From Hellea sp964576765 (GTDB taxonomy: Bacteria; Pseudomonadota; Alphaproteobacteria; Caulobacterales; Maricaulaceae), in NCBI GenBank assembly GCA_964576765.1, contig CAZNWH010000124.1:1-5844 (forward strand): DNA of 5,844 nt. The letters are read 5' to 3'. The notes under the pieces were generated by a model that did not search any database, was not told the origin of the DNA, and saw only the letters and a program-made list of their open reading frames with translations. Position 1 is the stretch's first letter. Each line of letters opens with the position of its first letter. Positions 1-5,821 of this stretch are shown here, piece by piece. The translations under genes were made by a program, and so were the position numbers.

Positions 1-661
1 GCGCGCGAAAAGACGGGGCCATATCGCCCATATGGTCTGCGAAATAATTGGCAATTGAGGCATCATAGGCGGCCGAGCGCGCATAGGTTTTCGCCGCCAG
101 TTTCTGACGTAATGTGCCGCTTGTCTGGCCATCATGGGCATCCATATCGGCCAGCACAGCGTCAACATCTTGCGCGTCTGTACAAACCGCGACATGGGCA
201 TGATTTTTTGCGGCGGCGCGGATCATAGCCGGGCCGCCAATATCAATATTTTCCACGCACATTTCATAAGAGCCACCATCCGCGACAGCCCGCTCGAAAG
301 GGTAGAGATTGACGATTAACAGATCGATTGAGAGAATACCGTGATTATGCATGGCGTCTTTGTGCGAGGCCAAATCACGATCGCCCAATAATCCCCCGTG
401 AACCATGGGGTGCAATGTTTTGACGCGGCCATCCATCATCTCTGGAAATTTGGTTAGCTCGCTTACATCTTTGACCGGAATACCCGCGGCAGAAATCGCT
501 TTATGCGTACCGCCCGTCGAGACCAATTTGACGCCGCGCTCATGCAAAGCTGTGGCTTGATCAATCAGGCGGGATTTATCCGAAACCGAAATCAAAGCCC
601 GTTTGACAGGTGAGAGGCGAGACGGATCAAAGGGCGGCAGGTCTGGGTTAGGCGTAGGCAT
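1..661 (-). CDS. purH: PurH, bifunctional AICAR formyltransferase / IMP cyclohydrolase, N-terminal part (3' end outside window)
   Basis: PurH catalyses the last two steps of purine synthesis in the cytoplasm: formylation of AICAR to FAICAR, then cyclisation to IMP. The frame starts at the ATG read from 659-661 and stays open to base 1, giving 220 residues of a family usually about 530 long. This part covers the N-terminal MGS-like IMP cyclohydrolase domain and the entry to the transformylase domain. Visible family motifs are RALISVSDK (21-29), STGGT (48-52), KFPEMMDGRVKTLHP (71-85), LLIVNLYPF (114-122), ENIDIGGPAMIRAAAKN (137-153) and AAYDASIANYF (197-207). The start fits the usual short tail before VKRALISVSDK, although no good Shine-Dalgarno sequence precedes it. 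The gene lies 101 bp downstream of the heparinase-like gene and is probably co-transcribed, or has a promoter I cannot identify. The call is near certain; the exact start is less so. Confidence 0.96.
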   Translation of the reverse strand, partial: MPTPNPDLPPFDPSRLSPVKRALISVSDKSRLIDQATALHERGVKLVSTGGTHKAISAAGIPVKDVSELTKFPEMMDGRVKTLHPMVHGGLLGDRDLASHKDAMHNHGILSIDLLIVNLYPFERAVADGGSYEMCVENIDIGGPAMIRAAAKNHAHVAVCTDAQDVDAVLADMDAHDGQTSGTLRQKLAAKTYARSAAYDASIANYFADHMGDMAPSFRA

Positions 662-762
662 AGGGGCGAATCCATTTCTTAGAATCGGGCACTTAAAATT
701 ATGGGCGCGACCTAACATGGGGGCCCTAACCGAACAAGCCACTGCTTAGGATTTAAGGGACG
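662..762 (-). other. Intergenic gap between the heparinase-like gene and purH
   Basis: This 101-bp stretch holds no gene. On the minus strand it contains a GGGCCC palindrome (721-726) flanked by two GTTAGG copies, and a CATAAT sequence resembling a -10 box about 45 bp before the purH start, with no convincing -35 partner. There is no hairpin followed by a T-run, so nothing here clearly separates the two genes. It may hold a weak purH promoter or simply be an untranslated spacer. Confidence 0.4.
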
Positions 763-2514
763 CTAAGATTGACGCGATTCAAGTTTTTTAAAAGACCAGC
801 GTACGCGATTACTTTTTGTACTACCATCACTGTCGCAAAAGGCCTGACCGGTAATTACGAGTTGCTGAGTTTTAACAGGTTTTACCCCCGTTCCCAAATA
901 GACGGAGTCCTCAATTTTCAAAGGTCCGCCATCAGTTCGAAAACGCCATCCGGCTTTTCCCCTATGAATCAGAAGTGCGCTCTGCAAATCTTGAGAAAGA
1001 CTGACTCGAACCGACGGATGAAGGTGAAACCGAATAGCAAAGGGCAGCTCATCCCGTGATAAAGGCGCGGCGCCGAGTGGCACGTAAAGACTATCTTCTC
1101 CGCGAATATCATTCCCTTCTGTGGACATATAAAATCTGCGTCTATGGGACAGGCCTGTACTGGCGCGGTACCCATCGTGAGACGCCTCAAGCCAAGTCCC
1201 GTCTACTTGTTCCTTACGCGCCGCGCTAACAGGGCCTGCTTCTATATCAACGCCGTCGCCCACATAACGTGAGAGCGAGCCGTCTTTAACCAACTGTCCG
1301 GCTGATGTATCATTAAGGGTAAGCGTGCTATGAGCCGCCGTGGAACGCACCGCGCGGCGAAAGGATTGAGATTGCTGGTCTGACCACCCGCAATTGACAA
1401 CTAGGCGGCCAAGCTTGGTCGAAAGCTCAAAAGCCAGAGGCGCAAGATGGGCATTCAAATCATAGGGACGAGACGGCGTGGCTCCGGCATCAACAATCAG
1501 AACAGTTCCCTCTTGTTCAATCCGCTGAAAGCCAGAATGCGGACAATAGCCAAAAGCTTTTATCGGGCCGGATTTTCGGAGTTTCTGAGCCGTTTTAAGA
1601 ATGGTTTTAATGCGGGCTGGGCGTGTTTCGCCGCCGCCATTAAAGCCTGCCAGCGTTCCGTCCGATCCTGTAAAAAACGCAATTACCGAAGCCAGCCGGT
1701 CAATAGCGCGGCTCATCGCTTTGGAGCCTTCAACACCGCGTGCATGGAGCAGGCTATCAAGTGACATTAAAATTTCCAAAGCCTGTAAGCTTTGCTCTGG
1801 GCTTCGCGAAATATGGCCGCCATCAGGTAGAATTTGAATTTGAATTTCATCATCCAGCCAATCTAAGCCCTGACTTAAAAACCGGTCTGATTTATCTTTC
1901 AGCCGCATACCCCCTAGAGCCAGAACGGCCGCGGCTTTAAGTCTGGAAAGGCCTGGTGTTGTGCGTTTATAGATACGGCGTAAATATTTTAATTGCTGCA
2001 AAACAGATTGCCGCCTGTTTTGGGCGGTTTCAGACATATTATCCCCAGTGAGCATGGGGGACCACAGGATGAGCCAATGATAAAGTCTGTTTGCTAAAAT
2101 ATCCGGCGACCAGGCAAAGCTGTTGAACTTTCCATAAACCGATATCCATTTATCAATTAACCCTCGCGCCCGTAAGAGGGACGCCTTGTCATTCGATATC
2201 GCCATATCAGCCAGCCAACTATAGCCATGCAACCAGCTTGCAAAGCGCGGAGACGGAACGGCGACCGTCCATGGGTCGCCCTGAGTCCCGACATCCATGC
2301 TCTGACCTGCATAGATGAAATGTCCTTTTAACAAAGCCGCCATATTGGCTTTATCACCCGTTTTAAAAGACGGTTTATGATCATGGAAAATTAGCGGCTT
2401 ACCGGATTTTACTGTTAGCGCCCGCATCGGGCCGCCCAAATCAACCGCCAGTTTTCGATAATGATGTAAAAATGCCGCCCTTAATACACTAGTAAACGGA
2501 ATGCGGCGGGACAT
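763..2514 (-). CDS. Heparinase II/III family protein (putative polysaccharide lyase)
   Basis: This 583-residue protein matches the family annotated as heparinase II/III in Alphaproteobacteria: an N-terminal alpha-helical toroid, then a beta-sandwich domain. Characterised relatives cleave uronate-containing polysaccharides by beta-elimination; the substrate here cannot be read from sequence. Visible marks are a Trp/His-rich helical segment SFAWSPDILANRLYHWLILW (132-151), DGGHISRSPEQSLQALEIL (231-249), PYDLNAHLAPLAFEL (350-364), RSTAAHSTLTLND (390-402), whose His395 sits where the family has a conserved active-site histidine, RRRFYMSTEGNDIRGED (458-474), FHLHPSV (496-502), and a late GWRFR...EDSVYLG stretch (522-541). 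No signal peptide is evident at the N-terminus, unusual for an enzyme attacking outside polymers; an envelope or intracellular role remains open. The start lies 14 bp after the rpe stop, with an AAGGGA ribosome site overlapping that stop, which suggests an operon. The family is secure, the activity is not. Confidence 0.87.
   Translation of the reverse strand: MSRRIPFTSVLRAAFLHHYRKLAVDLGGPMRALTVKSGKPLIFHDHKPSFKTGDKANMAALLKGHFIYAGQSMDVGTQGDPWTVAVPSPRFASWLHGYSWLADMAISNDKASLLRARGLIDKWISVYGKFNSFAWSPDILANRLYHWLILWSPMLTGDNMSETAQNRRQSVLQQLKYLRRIYKRTTPGLSRLKAAAVLALGGMRLKDKSDRFLSQGLDWLDDEIQIQILPDGGHISRSPEQSLQALEILMSLDSLLHARGVEGSKAMSRAIDRLASVIAFFTGSDGTLAGFNGGGETRPARIKTILKTAQKLRKSGPIKAFGYCPHSGFQRIEQEGTVLIVDAGATPSRPYDLNAHLAPLAFELSTKLGRLVVNCGWSDQQSQSFRRAVRSTAAHSTLTLNDTSAGQLVKDGSLSRYVGDGVDIEAGPVSAARKEQVDGTWLEASHDGYRASTGLSHRRRFYMSTEGNDIRGEDSLYVPLGAAPLSRDELPFAIRFHLHPSVRVSLSQDLQSALLIHRGKAGWRFRTDGGPLKIEDSVYLGTGVKPVKTQQLVITGQAFCDSDGSTKSNRVRWSFKKLESRQS
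1830..1847. repeat. Threefold GAATTT hexamer inside the heparinase-like gene
   Basis: Three perfect tandem copies of GAATTT on the plus strand encode the alternating E-I-Q-I-Q-I stretch (residues 223-228) just before the DGGH motif. A gain or loss of one unit would keep the frame. It may simply reflect a beta-strand with alternating hydrophobic residues. Confidence 0.6.
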
Positions 2515-2528
2515 TTTTAATCCGTCCC

Positions 2529-3209
2529 TTATGCCACACGAGACGCCGGGACGGGTCCGCGCAGAGCCTCAATATTTTCAGCATAAGTTCCCGCGCCTTT
2601 AAAAACGGCGCTTCCAGCGACCAGCGCAGTGGCACCAGCTGCGATACATTGTTGCGACGTTATCGGATTAACGCCGCCATCGACTTCAAGAATGATCTCA
2701 CGCCCACTTTTTTTGATCTTGTCTGCAAGGATTGCAATCTTATCGAGTTGCGAGGCAATAAAACTTTGTCCGCCAAAACCGGGATTCACACTCATCACCA
2801 AAATCAAATCAAGCTCATCAATGACTGGATCAACAATGTCAGCATGTGTCCCCGGATTTAAGACAAGCCCTGCTTTTGCGCCGCCCGCTTTAATAGCTTG
2901 TAGCGTTCTGTGTAAATGTGGGCCGGCATCAGGATGAACGCTGACAATATCAGCCCCCGCGTCGATGAATGCGTCAATCAGAGGGTCTGCCGGAGAGATC
3001 ATCAAATGCACGTCAAAAGGCTTTTCCGTATGCGGCTTAAGAGCTTTAACCACCATCGGCCCAATAGTCAGGTTAGGCACATAGTGACCATCCATAACGT
3101 CGATATGAATCATATCCGCCCCCGCAGCATCGATAGCGCGCACTTCTGCGCCCAAATCGGCAAAATCGGCAGAAAGTATAGATGGGGATATAAGGATATT
3201 ATCTGGCAT
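2529..3209 (-). CDS. rpe: Ribulose-phosphate 3-epimerase
   Basis: Rpe interconverts D-ribulose 5-phosphate and D-xylulose 5-phosphate in the pentose phosphate pathway, in the cytoplasm. The 226-residue length and single TIM-barrel layout are normal for the family. All expected signatures are present: SPSILSADF (8-16), HIDVMDGHYVPN (35-46), FDVHLMI (65-71), VNPGFGGQSF (141-150), EVDGGV (175-180) and a phosphate-binding loop ALVAGSAVF (195-203). The metal ligands are His35, Asp37, His68 and Asp177, with Asp37 and Asp177 as the acid/base pair. The ATG at 3207-3209 is preceded by GGGA five bases upstream and gives the standard short N-terminus. The gene follows a terminator and so probably begins its own transcription unit, which continues into the heparinase-like gene 14 bp downstream. 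The product serves the pool that provides ribose-5-phosphate for PRPP, in keeping with purH further along. Confidence 0.97.
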   Translation of the reverse strand: MPDNILISPSILSADFADLGAEVRAIDAAGADMIHIDVMDGHYVPNLTIGPMVVKALKPHTEKPFDVHLMISPADPLIDAFIDAGADIVSVHPDAGPHLHRTLQAIKAGGAKAGLVLNPGTHADIVDPVIDELDLILVMSVNPGFGGQSFIASQLDKIAILADKIKKSGREIILEVDGGVNPITSQQCIAAGATALVAGSAVFKGAGTYAENIEALRGPVPASRVA

Positions 3210-3215
3210 ATAATC

Positions 3216-3244
3216 CCATTATCAGCGCCCCTGCTGTGGCGCAA
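3216..3244 (-). promoter_or_regulatory. Candidate rpe promoter
   Basis: On the minus strand, TTGCGC (3239-3244) is followed after 15 bp by GATAAT (3218-3223, five of six matches to TATAAT), or after 17 bp by TAATGG (3216-3221). A promoter is expected here because a terminator lies just upstream. Against it, the predicted transcript would begin almost at the ATG, leaving no room for the GGGA ribosome site, so the true promoter may lie slightly further up. Confidence 0.25.
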
Positions 3245-3288
3245 GCAGAGTCACCATTTTGAAGTGCCCATTAAATCTACATGACCAT

Positions 3289-3318
3289 AAAAAAACCCGC
3301 CGCGGAAAACCGAGCGGG
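3289..3318 (-). terminator. Rho-independent terminator after the exported-protein gene
   Basis: Read on the minus strand, an outer 5-bp GC stem (CCCGC, 3314-3318, with GCGGG, 3296-3300) continues, past a small internal bulge, into an inner 3-bp CGG/CCG stem (3310-3312 with 3303-3305), closed by a TTTT loop. Seven T residues (3289-3295) follow directly. It starts 38 bp after the stop codon of the cysteine-repeat gene and lies 80 bp before the rpe start. The plus strand has no T-run after the stem, so it works in one direction only. Confidence 0.88.
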
Positions 3319-3355
3319 CTATTAAAACTATTTCGCATAAATTACTTTAGGCAAA

Positions 3356-4291
3356 TTACTTACGAATCGGAAGATAGTCGTTTGATGAGCCGTAGCTTCC
3401 TTCCGATGAATAGCCATAAGACTGTGACGACGTTGTCGTTGCATCACCCGTATAGAGGTCAATAGATGAGCCTGAAAAATCATTGGTAAAGGAAGATGAT
3501 CCACTTTCCATACAGGTTCCGTCTGCTTGCCCGATTGTACCCGCCGGACAATTTGTCGGCGCCACGCCGCCAAAACTTGACCCGCTACCATAGCTAGCAG
3601 AACTACTGCTGCTAAAGCTCGAACCACTATCATAACTGGAACCACTGCCATAACTAGACCCGCTATCAAAGCTCGATGTTGATGAGAAACTTGACTCCAT
3701 GCAGGTTCCATCTGATTGCGGCGTTGTCCCTGCTGGACATTCAGCCGGAAGCGAGCTTGTTGATCCAAAGCTAGATGAAGACCCATAGCTACTCGCAGGC
3801 GCTGAGAAGGTTGAGCTTGAGAAGCTTGAGCCCTGCAAACAGGTACCATCAGATTGCGGCGTTGTTCCTGCTGGACACTGGGCCGGTGCCTGTGTTGTTG
3901 TCTGGAAAGACTGCGTAAAAGTTTGAGCCGGCGCGGTATAAGTGGTTTGCGCAGGCTGAATATAAGTTTGAGCCGGCTGTGTATAAACCGTTGTCGGCTG
4001 AGGTGTACATGTACCTGTCGCGCGACAATCTACATAAACAGGGCCGGGCGATACCGGAAAAGATGGCTGTGAATAGAACTGCCGTTGTGAAAAGGCGGGC
4101 TGCTGGACGCCCTGGCCATAACGTGACGCATTTGTTTGAACGGCTCCGCCTGGTACGCAGGCATTTCCGCAATGACCGCTTTCATAGTTATGAACATTCC
4201 CATAGCGTAATTGTGCCTCCGCCGTCATAGCAAGACCCGCAAAACCAAATGCGGCAATCAAGCTTCCGCGTAAAAGTGTGTTCGTGCTCAT
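3356..4291 (-). CDS. Exported Ser/Gly/Tyr-rich protein with three CPAGTxxQxDGTC repeats, unknown function
   Basis: I do not recognise a family. The 311-residue protein starts with a clear signal peptide: basic start, hydrophobic core LIAAFGFAGLAM, and a likely signal peptidase I site after AEA at residue 26. The mature part is low in complexity. A Gln/Pro/Thr-rich section with a repeating Tyr-x-x-Pro-Ala-Gln-Thr theme (about 103-126) is followed by Ser/Gly/Tyr-rich linkers (about 155-245) and a Tyr/Ser-rich tail ending DYLPIRK. Ten cysteines fall in five pairs: Cys41/45, Cys89/95, and three identical-length pairs at 139/151, 185/197 and 248/260 that bound the 13-residue repeats. This suggests disulfides in the periplasm or outside the cell. 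The start at 4289-4291 is chosen over an in-frame ATG 42 bp upstream because GGGAGG stands seven bases before it and the signal peptide begins right there. A structural, surface or matrix role is a guess. It lies 71 bp after rsmB and ends at a strong terminator. Confidence 0.85.
   Translation of the reverse strand: MSTNTLLRGSLIAAFGFAGLAMTAEAQLRYGNVHNYESGHCGNACVPGGAVQTNASRYGQGVQQPAFSQRQFYSQPSFPVSPGPVYVDCRATGTCTPQPTTVYTQPAQTYIQPAQTTYTAPAQTFTQSFQTTTQAPAQCPAGTTPQSDGTCLQGSSFSSSTFSAPASSYGSSSSFGSTSSLPAECPAGTTPQSDGTCMESSFSSTSSFDSGSSYGSGSSYDSGSSFSSSSSASYGSGSSFGGVAPTNCPAGTIGQADGTCMESGSSSFTNDFSGSSIDLYTGDATTTSSQSYGYSSEGSYGSSNDYLPIRK
3512..3550 (-). repeat. Cys-bounded 13-residue repeat, copy 3 (diverged)
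   Basis: Encodes CPAGTIGQADGTC (residues 248-260). It keeps the CPAGT and DGTC ends of the other two copies but differs at three inner positions (I, G and A in place of T, P and S). It is followed by MES and a Ser-rich stretch, like copy 2. Confidence 0.85.
3572..3667 (-). repeat. Degenerate Ser/Gly-Tyr/Asp tandem tract
   Basis: Encodes residues 209-240 of the exported protein, built from short units such as DSGSSY, GSGSSY, DSGSSF and GSGSSF. Units alternate GSSY/GSSF with Asp or Gly spacers. It forms the linker between copies 2 and 3 of the cysteine repeat and looks flexible and slippage-prone. Confidence 0.7.
3701..3739 (-). repeat. Cys-bounded 13-residue repeat, copy 2
   Basis: Encodes CPAGTTPQSDGTC (residues 185-197), the same peptide as copy 1. 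The two 39-bp copies differ at four bases, each a silent third-codon position. Confidence 0.9.
3839..3877 (-). repeat. Cys-bounded 13-residue repeat, copy 1
   Basis: Encodes CPAGTTPQSDGTC (residues 139-151), the first of three copies, reached after the Gln/Pro/Thr-rich section. A Ser-rich linker leads to copy 2. The spacing between cysteines, eleven residues, is the same in all copies. Confidence 0.9.
3914..3985 (-). repeat. Tyr-x-x-Pro-Ala-Gln-Thr tandem tract
   Basis: Encodes residues 103-126 of the exported protein with successive units YTQPAQT, YIQPAQT and YTAPAQT, and then a looser FTQSFQT. The Pro/Gln/Tyr content suggests an extended, unstructured or polyproline-like stalk between the N-terminal cysteine pairs and the three Cys-bounded repeats. 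Confidence 0.75.
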
Positions 4292-4304
4292 TATGAGCCT
4301 CCCA
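4292..4304 (-). promoter_or_regulatory. Strong ribosome binding site deciding the start of the exported protein
   Basis: The minus strand reads GGGAGG, seven bases before the ATG at 4289-4291. The in-frame ATG 42 bp further upstream has no comparable site and would put 14 residues ahead of the signal peptide. Confidence 0.8.
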
Positions 4305-4305
4305 T

Positions 4306-4333
4306 ATTGAAACATCATTCTGCTCGTTGACAA
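4306..4333 (-). promoter_or_regulatory. Candidate promoter for the exported-protein gene
   Basis: On the minus strand TTGTCA (4328-4333, five of six matches to TTGACA) stands 16 bp before TTCAAT (4306-4311, four of six matches to TATAAT). Transcription would start just ahead of the GGGAGG ribosome site, leaving a short leader. The 71-bp gap after rsmB leaves space for it. Read-through from rsmB is equally possible, since no terminator is seen between the two genes. Confidence 0.35.
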
Positions 4334-4362
4334 ACTTAGAGCAAAACAAAGTTAACGTTGCC

Positions 4363-5673
4363 TTACTTTTGCAGTTCACGCTGTAACAGAGCGATAAAAA
4401 ATCCATCCATTCCCCCTTTATCTTGCAGATAATAAGGAATAGATCGCAGAAATCCGTCTGAAAAAGCCTCCTCAGGCAGATCCACGCCACTAGCAGCTAA
4501 AATCGGAATAAGGCGAAAATCTGGCAATGACTGCATAAATTTAGTGATCCGCGGCGCCCCCTCTTCGGTTTGCAACGAGCATGTACAATATAATAAATGA
4601 CCGCCCGGACGCACAAATTCCGCCGCTTTGGCCAGCAATTTATCCTGAAGACGCACCAAATTAGCGACATCTTTAGGCGTTCGGTTATAAAGTACATCAG
4701 GGTGACGGCGAAACGTGCCCGTGGCCGAACAGGGCGCGTCGAGCAACACGATATCAAAAGGCTCAAGATCGGTGTTCCAGTCAAGCGCGTCGGCACAAAT
4801 AATGTCCGCAGAGAGCTGTGTTCTCTTTAAATTTTCTTTCACACGCACCAAACGACCTTCCGATTTATCGACCAGCGTAACATCAGCGCCCATAGCGGCG
4901 AGCTGCATGGATTTTCCGCCAGGTGCGGCGCAAAGATCTAGCACGCGCTTACCCTTAAGATCGTTTAAAACTTCGCCTAGAATCTGGACGGGCAAGCTTG
5001 CGGCAATATCCTGCGCCCACCAAGCCCCCGCTTCAAAGCCTTCCAAGGCGGTCACATCGCCAATTTTATCCAGCCTCACCGTTAAGGGGCCAATCACATC
5101 ACCGCCCAGTATATCGGCCCAGCCTTGAGCGTCGGATTTAACCGTCACATCTAACACCGGGTCGCGCATGAGCTGGGCGGCGAGCTTACGTCCGGCGTGG
5201 CGGCCAAAGTCACGCTCCCACCCTCCGCGTATCCACCCCGGTATATTAGCTTTGGGCGGTAAGGCCCCTGATAAGGACGGGCCTTGCTCCGCCACGCGGC
5301 GCAACACCGCATTGGCCATATTAGCAAAGCCTTTGGAGCTGCCCCGTGATTTAAGCATGGCAACAGTTTCGCCGACGGCTGCATGAGGCGGAGTCCCTAA
5401 AAAGAGGATTTGCGCCGCTCCTGTTTGTAGCGCGGCATAGACCAGCTTGGGCGGTTTCTTTTTAACGAAAGGCTTTAAGGCTGCATTTATCTGTCCCATA
5501 CGGCGAAAGGTCGTCGCCGCAATCAAACGAACAAAAGCGCGGTCACGCCCGTCCAGCGCGCGGTAATCCGGCTGGCCTGCCAAGACCTGCTCCAAAGCTG
5601 TACGGTTTTCGATCACCTCTTTAACCGCAAATGCGGCAAGCCTACGAGAGGTTAGGGAGGAATTATCTATCAT
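4363..5673 (-). CDS. rsmB: 16S rRNA (cytosine-967-C5)-methyltransferase, RsmB/NOP family
   Basis: RsmB transfers a methyl group from S-adenosylmethionine to C5 of a 16S rRNA cytosine (C967 in E. coli numbering). The 436 residues show the full family layout. A NusB-like RNA-binding domain (about 8-130) includes TALEQVL (25-31), DGRDRAFVRLI (41-51) and ALQTGAAQILFL (81-92). The Rossmann-type methyltransferase domain follows, with motif I LDLCAAPGGKS (245-255), acidic Asp269 for the cofactor, LDAPCSATGTFRRHPD (311-326) with Cys315, and YCTCSLQTEEG (362-372) with the nucleophile Cys365. The chain ends with the typical GMDGFFIALLQRE. SAT in place of SGT in the Cys315 motif is, as I recall, common in alphaproteobacterial relatives. 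The ATG start gives a normal N-terminus but lacks a clear Shine-Dalgarno sequence. Specificity for C967 is inferred from the NusB-like fusion; another m5C site is possible. Confidence 0.94.
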   Translation of the reverse strand: MIDNSSLTSRRLAAFAVKEVIENRTALEQVLAGQPDYRALDGRDRAFVRLIAATTFRRMGQINAALKPFVKKKPPKLVYAALQTGAAQILFLGTPPHAAVGETVAMLKSRGSSKGFANMANAVLRRVAEQGPSLSGALPPKANIPGWIRGGWERDFGRHAGRKLAAQLMRDPVLDVTVKSDAQGWADILGGDVIGPLTVRLDKIGDVTALEGFEAGAWWAQDIAASLPVQILGEVLNDLKGKRVLDLCAAPGGKSMQLAAMGADVTLVDKSEGRLVRVKENLKRTQLSADIICADALDWNTDLEPFDIVLLDAPCSATGTFRRHPDVLYNRTPKDVANLVRLQDKLLAKAAEFVRPGGHLLYCTCSLQTEEGAPRITKFMQSLPDFRLIPILAASGVDLPEEAFSDGFLRSIPYYLQDKGGMDGFFIALLQRELQK

Positions 5674-5821
5674 AGTGTGATTCAGCCATAAGATTATGCT
5701 CGCGCAAACGGATTTGCACGTCAGGATTTCGGGGGCATCGTGGCTCTATAAACATCTCAGCTCTCTGAACGTAATAAGGCGGTTTATCAAGGCGGCTTTT
5801 CAAGAGATGGTGGACCGCCAT
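5663..5821 (-). CDS. Doubtful 52-residue reading frame overlapping the rsmB start
   Basis: A frame from the ATG at 5819-5821 to the TAA at 5663-5665 encodes 52 residues, starting MAVHHLLKSR and ending MAESHYDR. It overlaps the first 11 bases of rsmB, an arrangement that could couple translation and would explain the weak ribosome site of rsmB. It is rich in Arg, His and Pro, with one Cys, no signal peptide and no domain I know. Its own ribosome site is poor (AGGTGA about 15 bases upstream), and it uses several codons often rare in bacteria (AGA, ATA, CGA). It may be chance; the plus strand over the same bases is also open. Confidence 0.25.
   Translation of the reverse strand: MAVHHLLKSRLDKPPYYVQRAEMFIEPRCPRNPDVQIRLREHNLMAESHYDR
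5701..5720 (-). promoter_or_regulatory. Palindrome / stem-loop upstream of rsmB
   Basis: On the minus strand GCAAA and TTTGC pair perfectly around a TCCG loop, and the stem extends to eight pairs (one G-U). It ends 27 bp before the rsmB ATG and just ahead of a CATAAT sequence resembling a -10 box (5692-5697). No T-run follows, so it is not a typical terminator. It may be an operator or a leader hairpin, or chance structure within a small coding frame. Confidence 0.4.

Noticed and set aside
134..319. A 61-codon plus-strand frame
   Set aside because: It lies antisense to the clearly coding purH sequence and has no recognisable features of its own.
3328..3849. A 173-codon Gln/Arg/Val-rich frame on the minus strand
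   Set aside because: It is the shifted-frame reading of the Ser-rich repeat gene; repeated codons there keep alternative frames open. It lacks a ribosome site and runs into the terminator region.
3512..3877. Three spaced near-identical 39-bp repeats, considered as a CRISPR-like array
   Set aside because: The spacers are unequal in length and all are in-frame Ser-rich coding sequence; the repeats encode a Cys-bounded peptide within one gene.
3849..4172. A 107-codon frame on the minus strand
   Set aside because: Another shifted-frame shadow of the exported-protein gene, with the tandem Tyr/Pro/Gln tract read out of frame.
4321..4343. Inverted repeat TGCTC...GAGCA between rsmB and the exported-protein gene
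   Set aside because: Only five pairs with a 13-base loop and no T-run on either side, so it cannot be supported as a terminator; the loop also contains the candidate -35 box.
4715..5128. A 137-codon plus-strand frame
   Set aside because: It is antisense to the methyltransferase domain of rsmB, whose motifs are unmistakable in the other strand.
5108..5160. A frameshift or truncation in rsmB, checked because several other frames are open over the gene
   Set aside because: The protein runs uninterrupted from the NusB-like domain through all methyltransferase motifs to the usual C-terminus.
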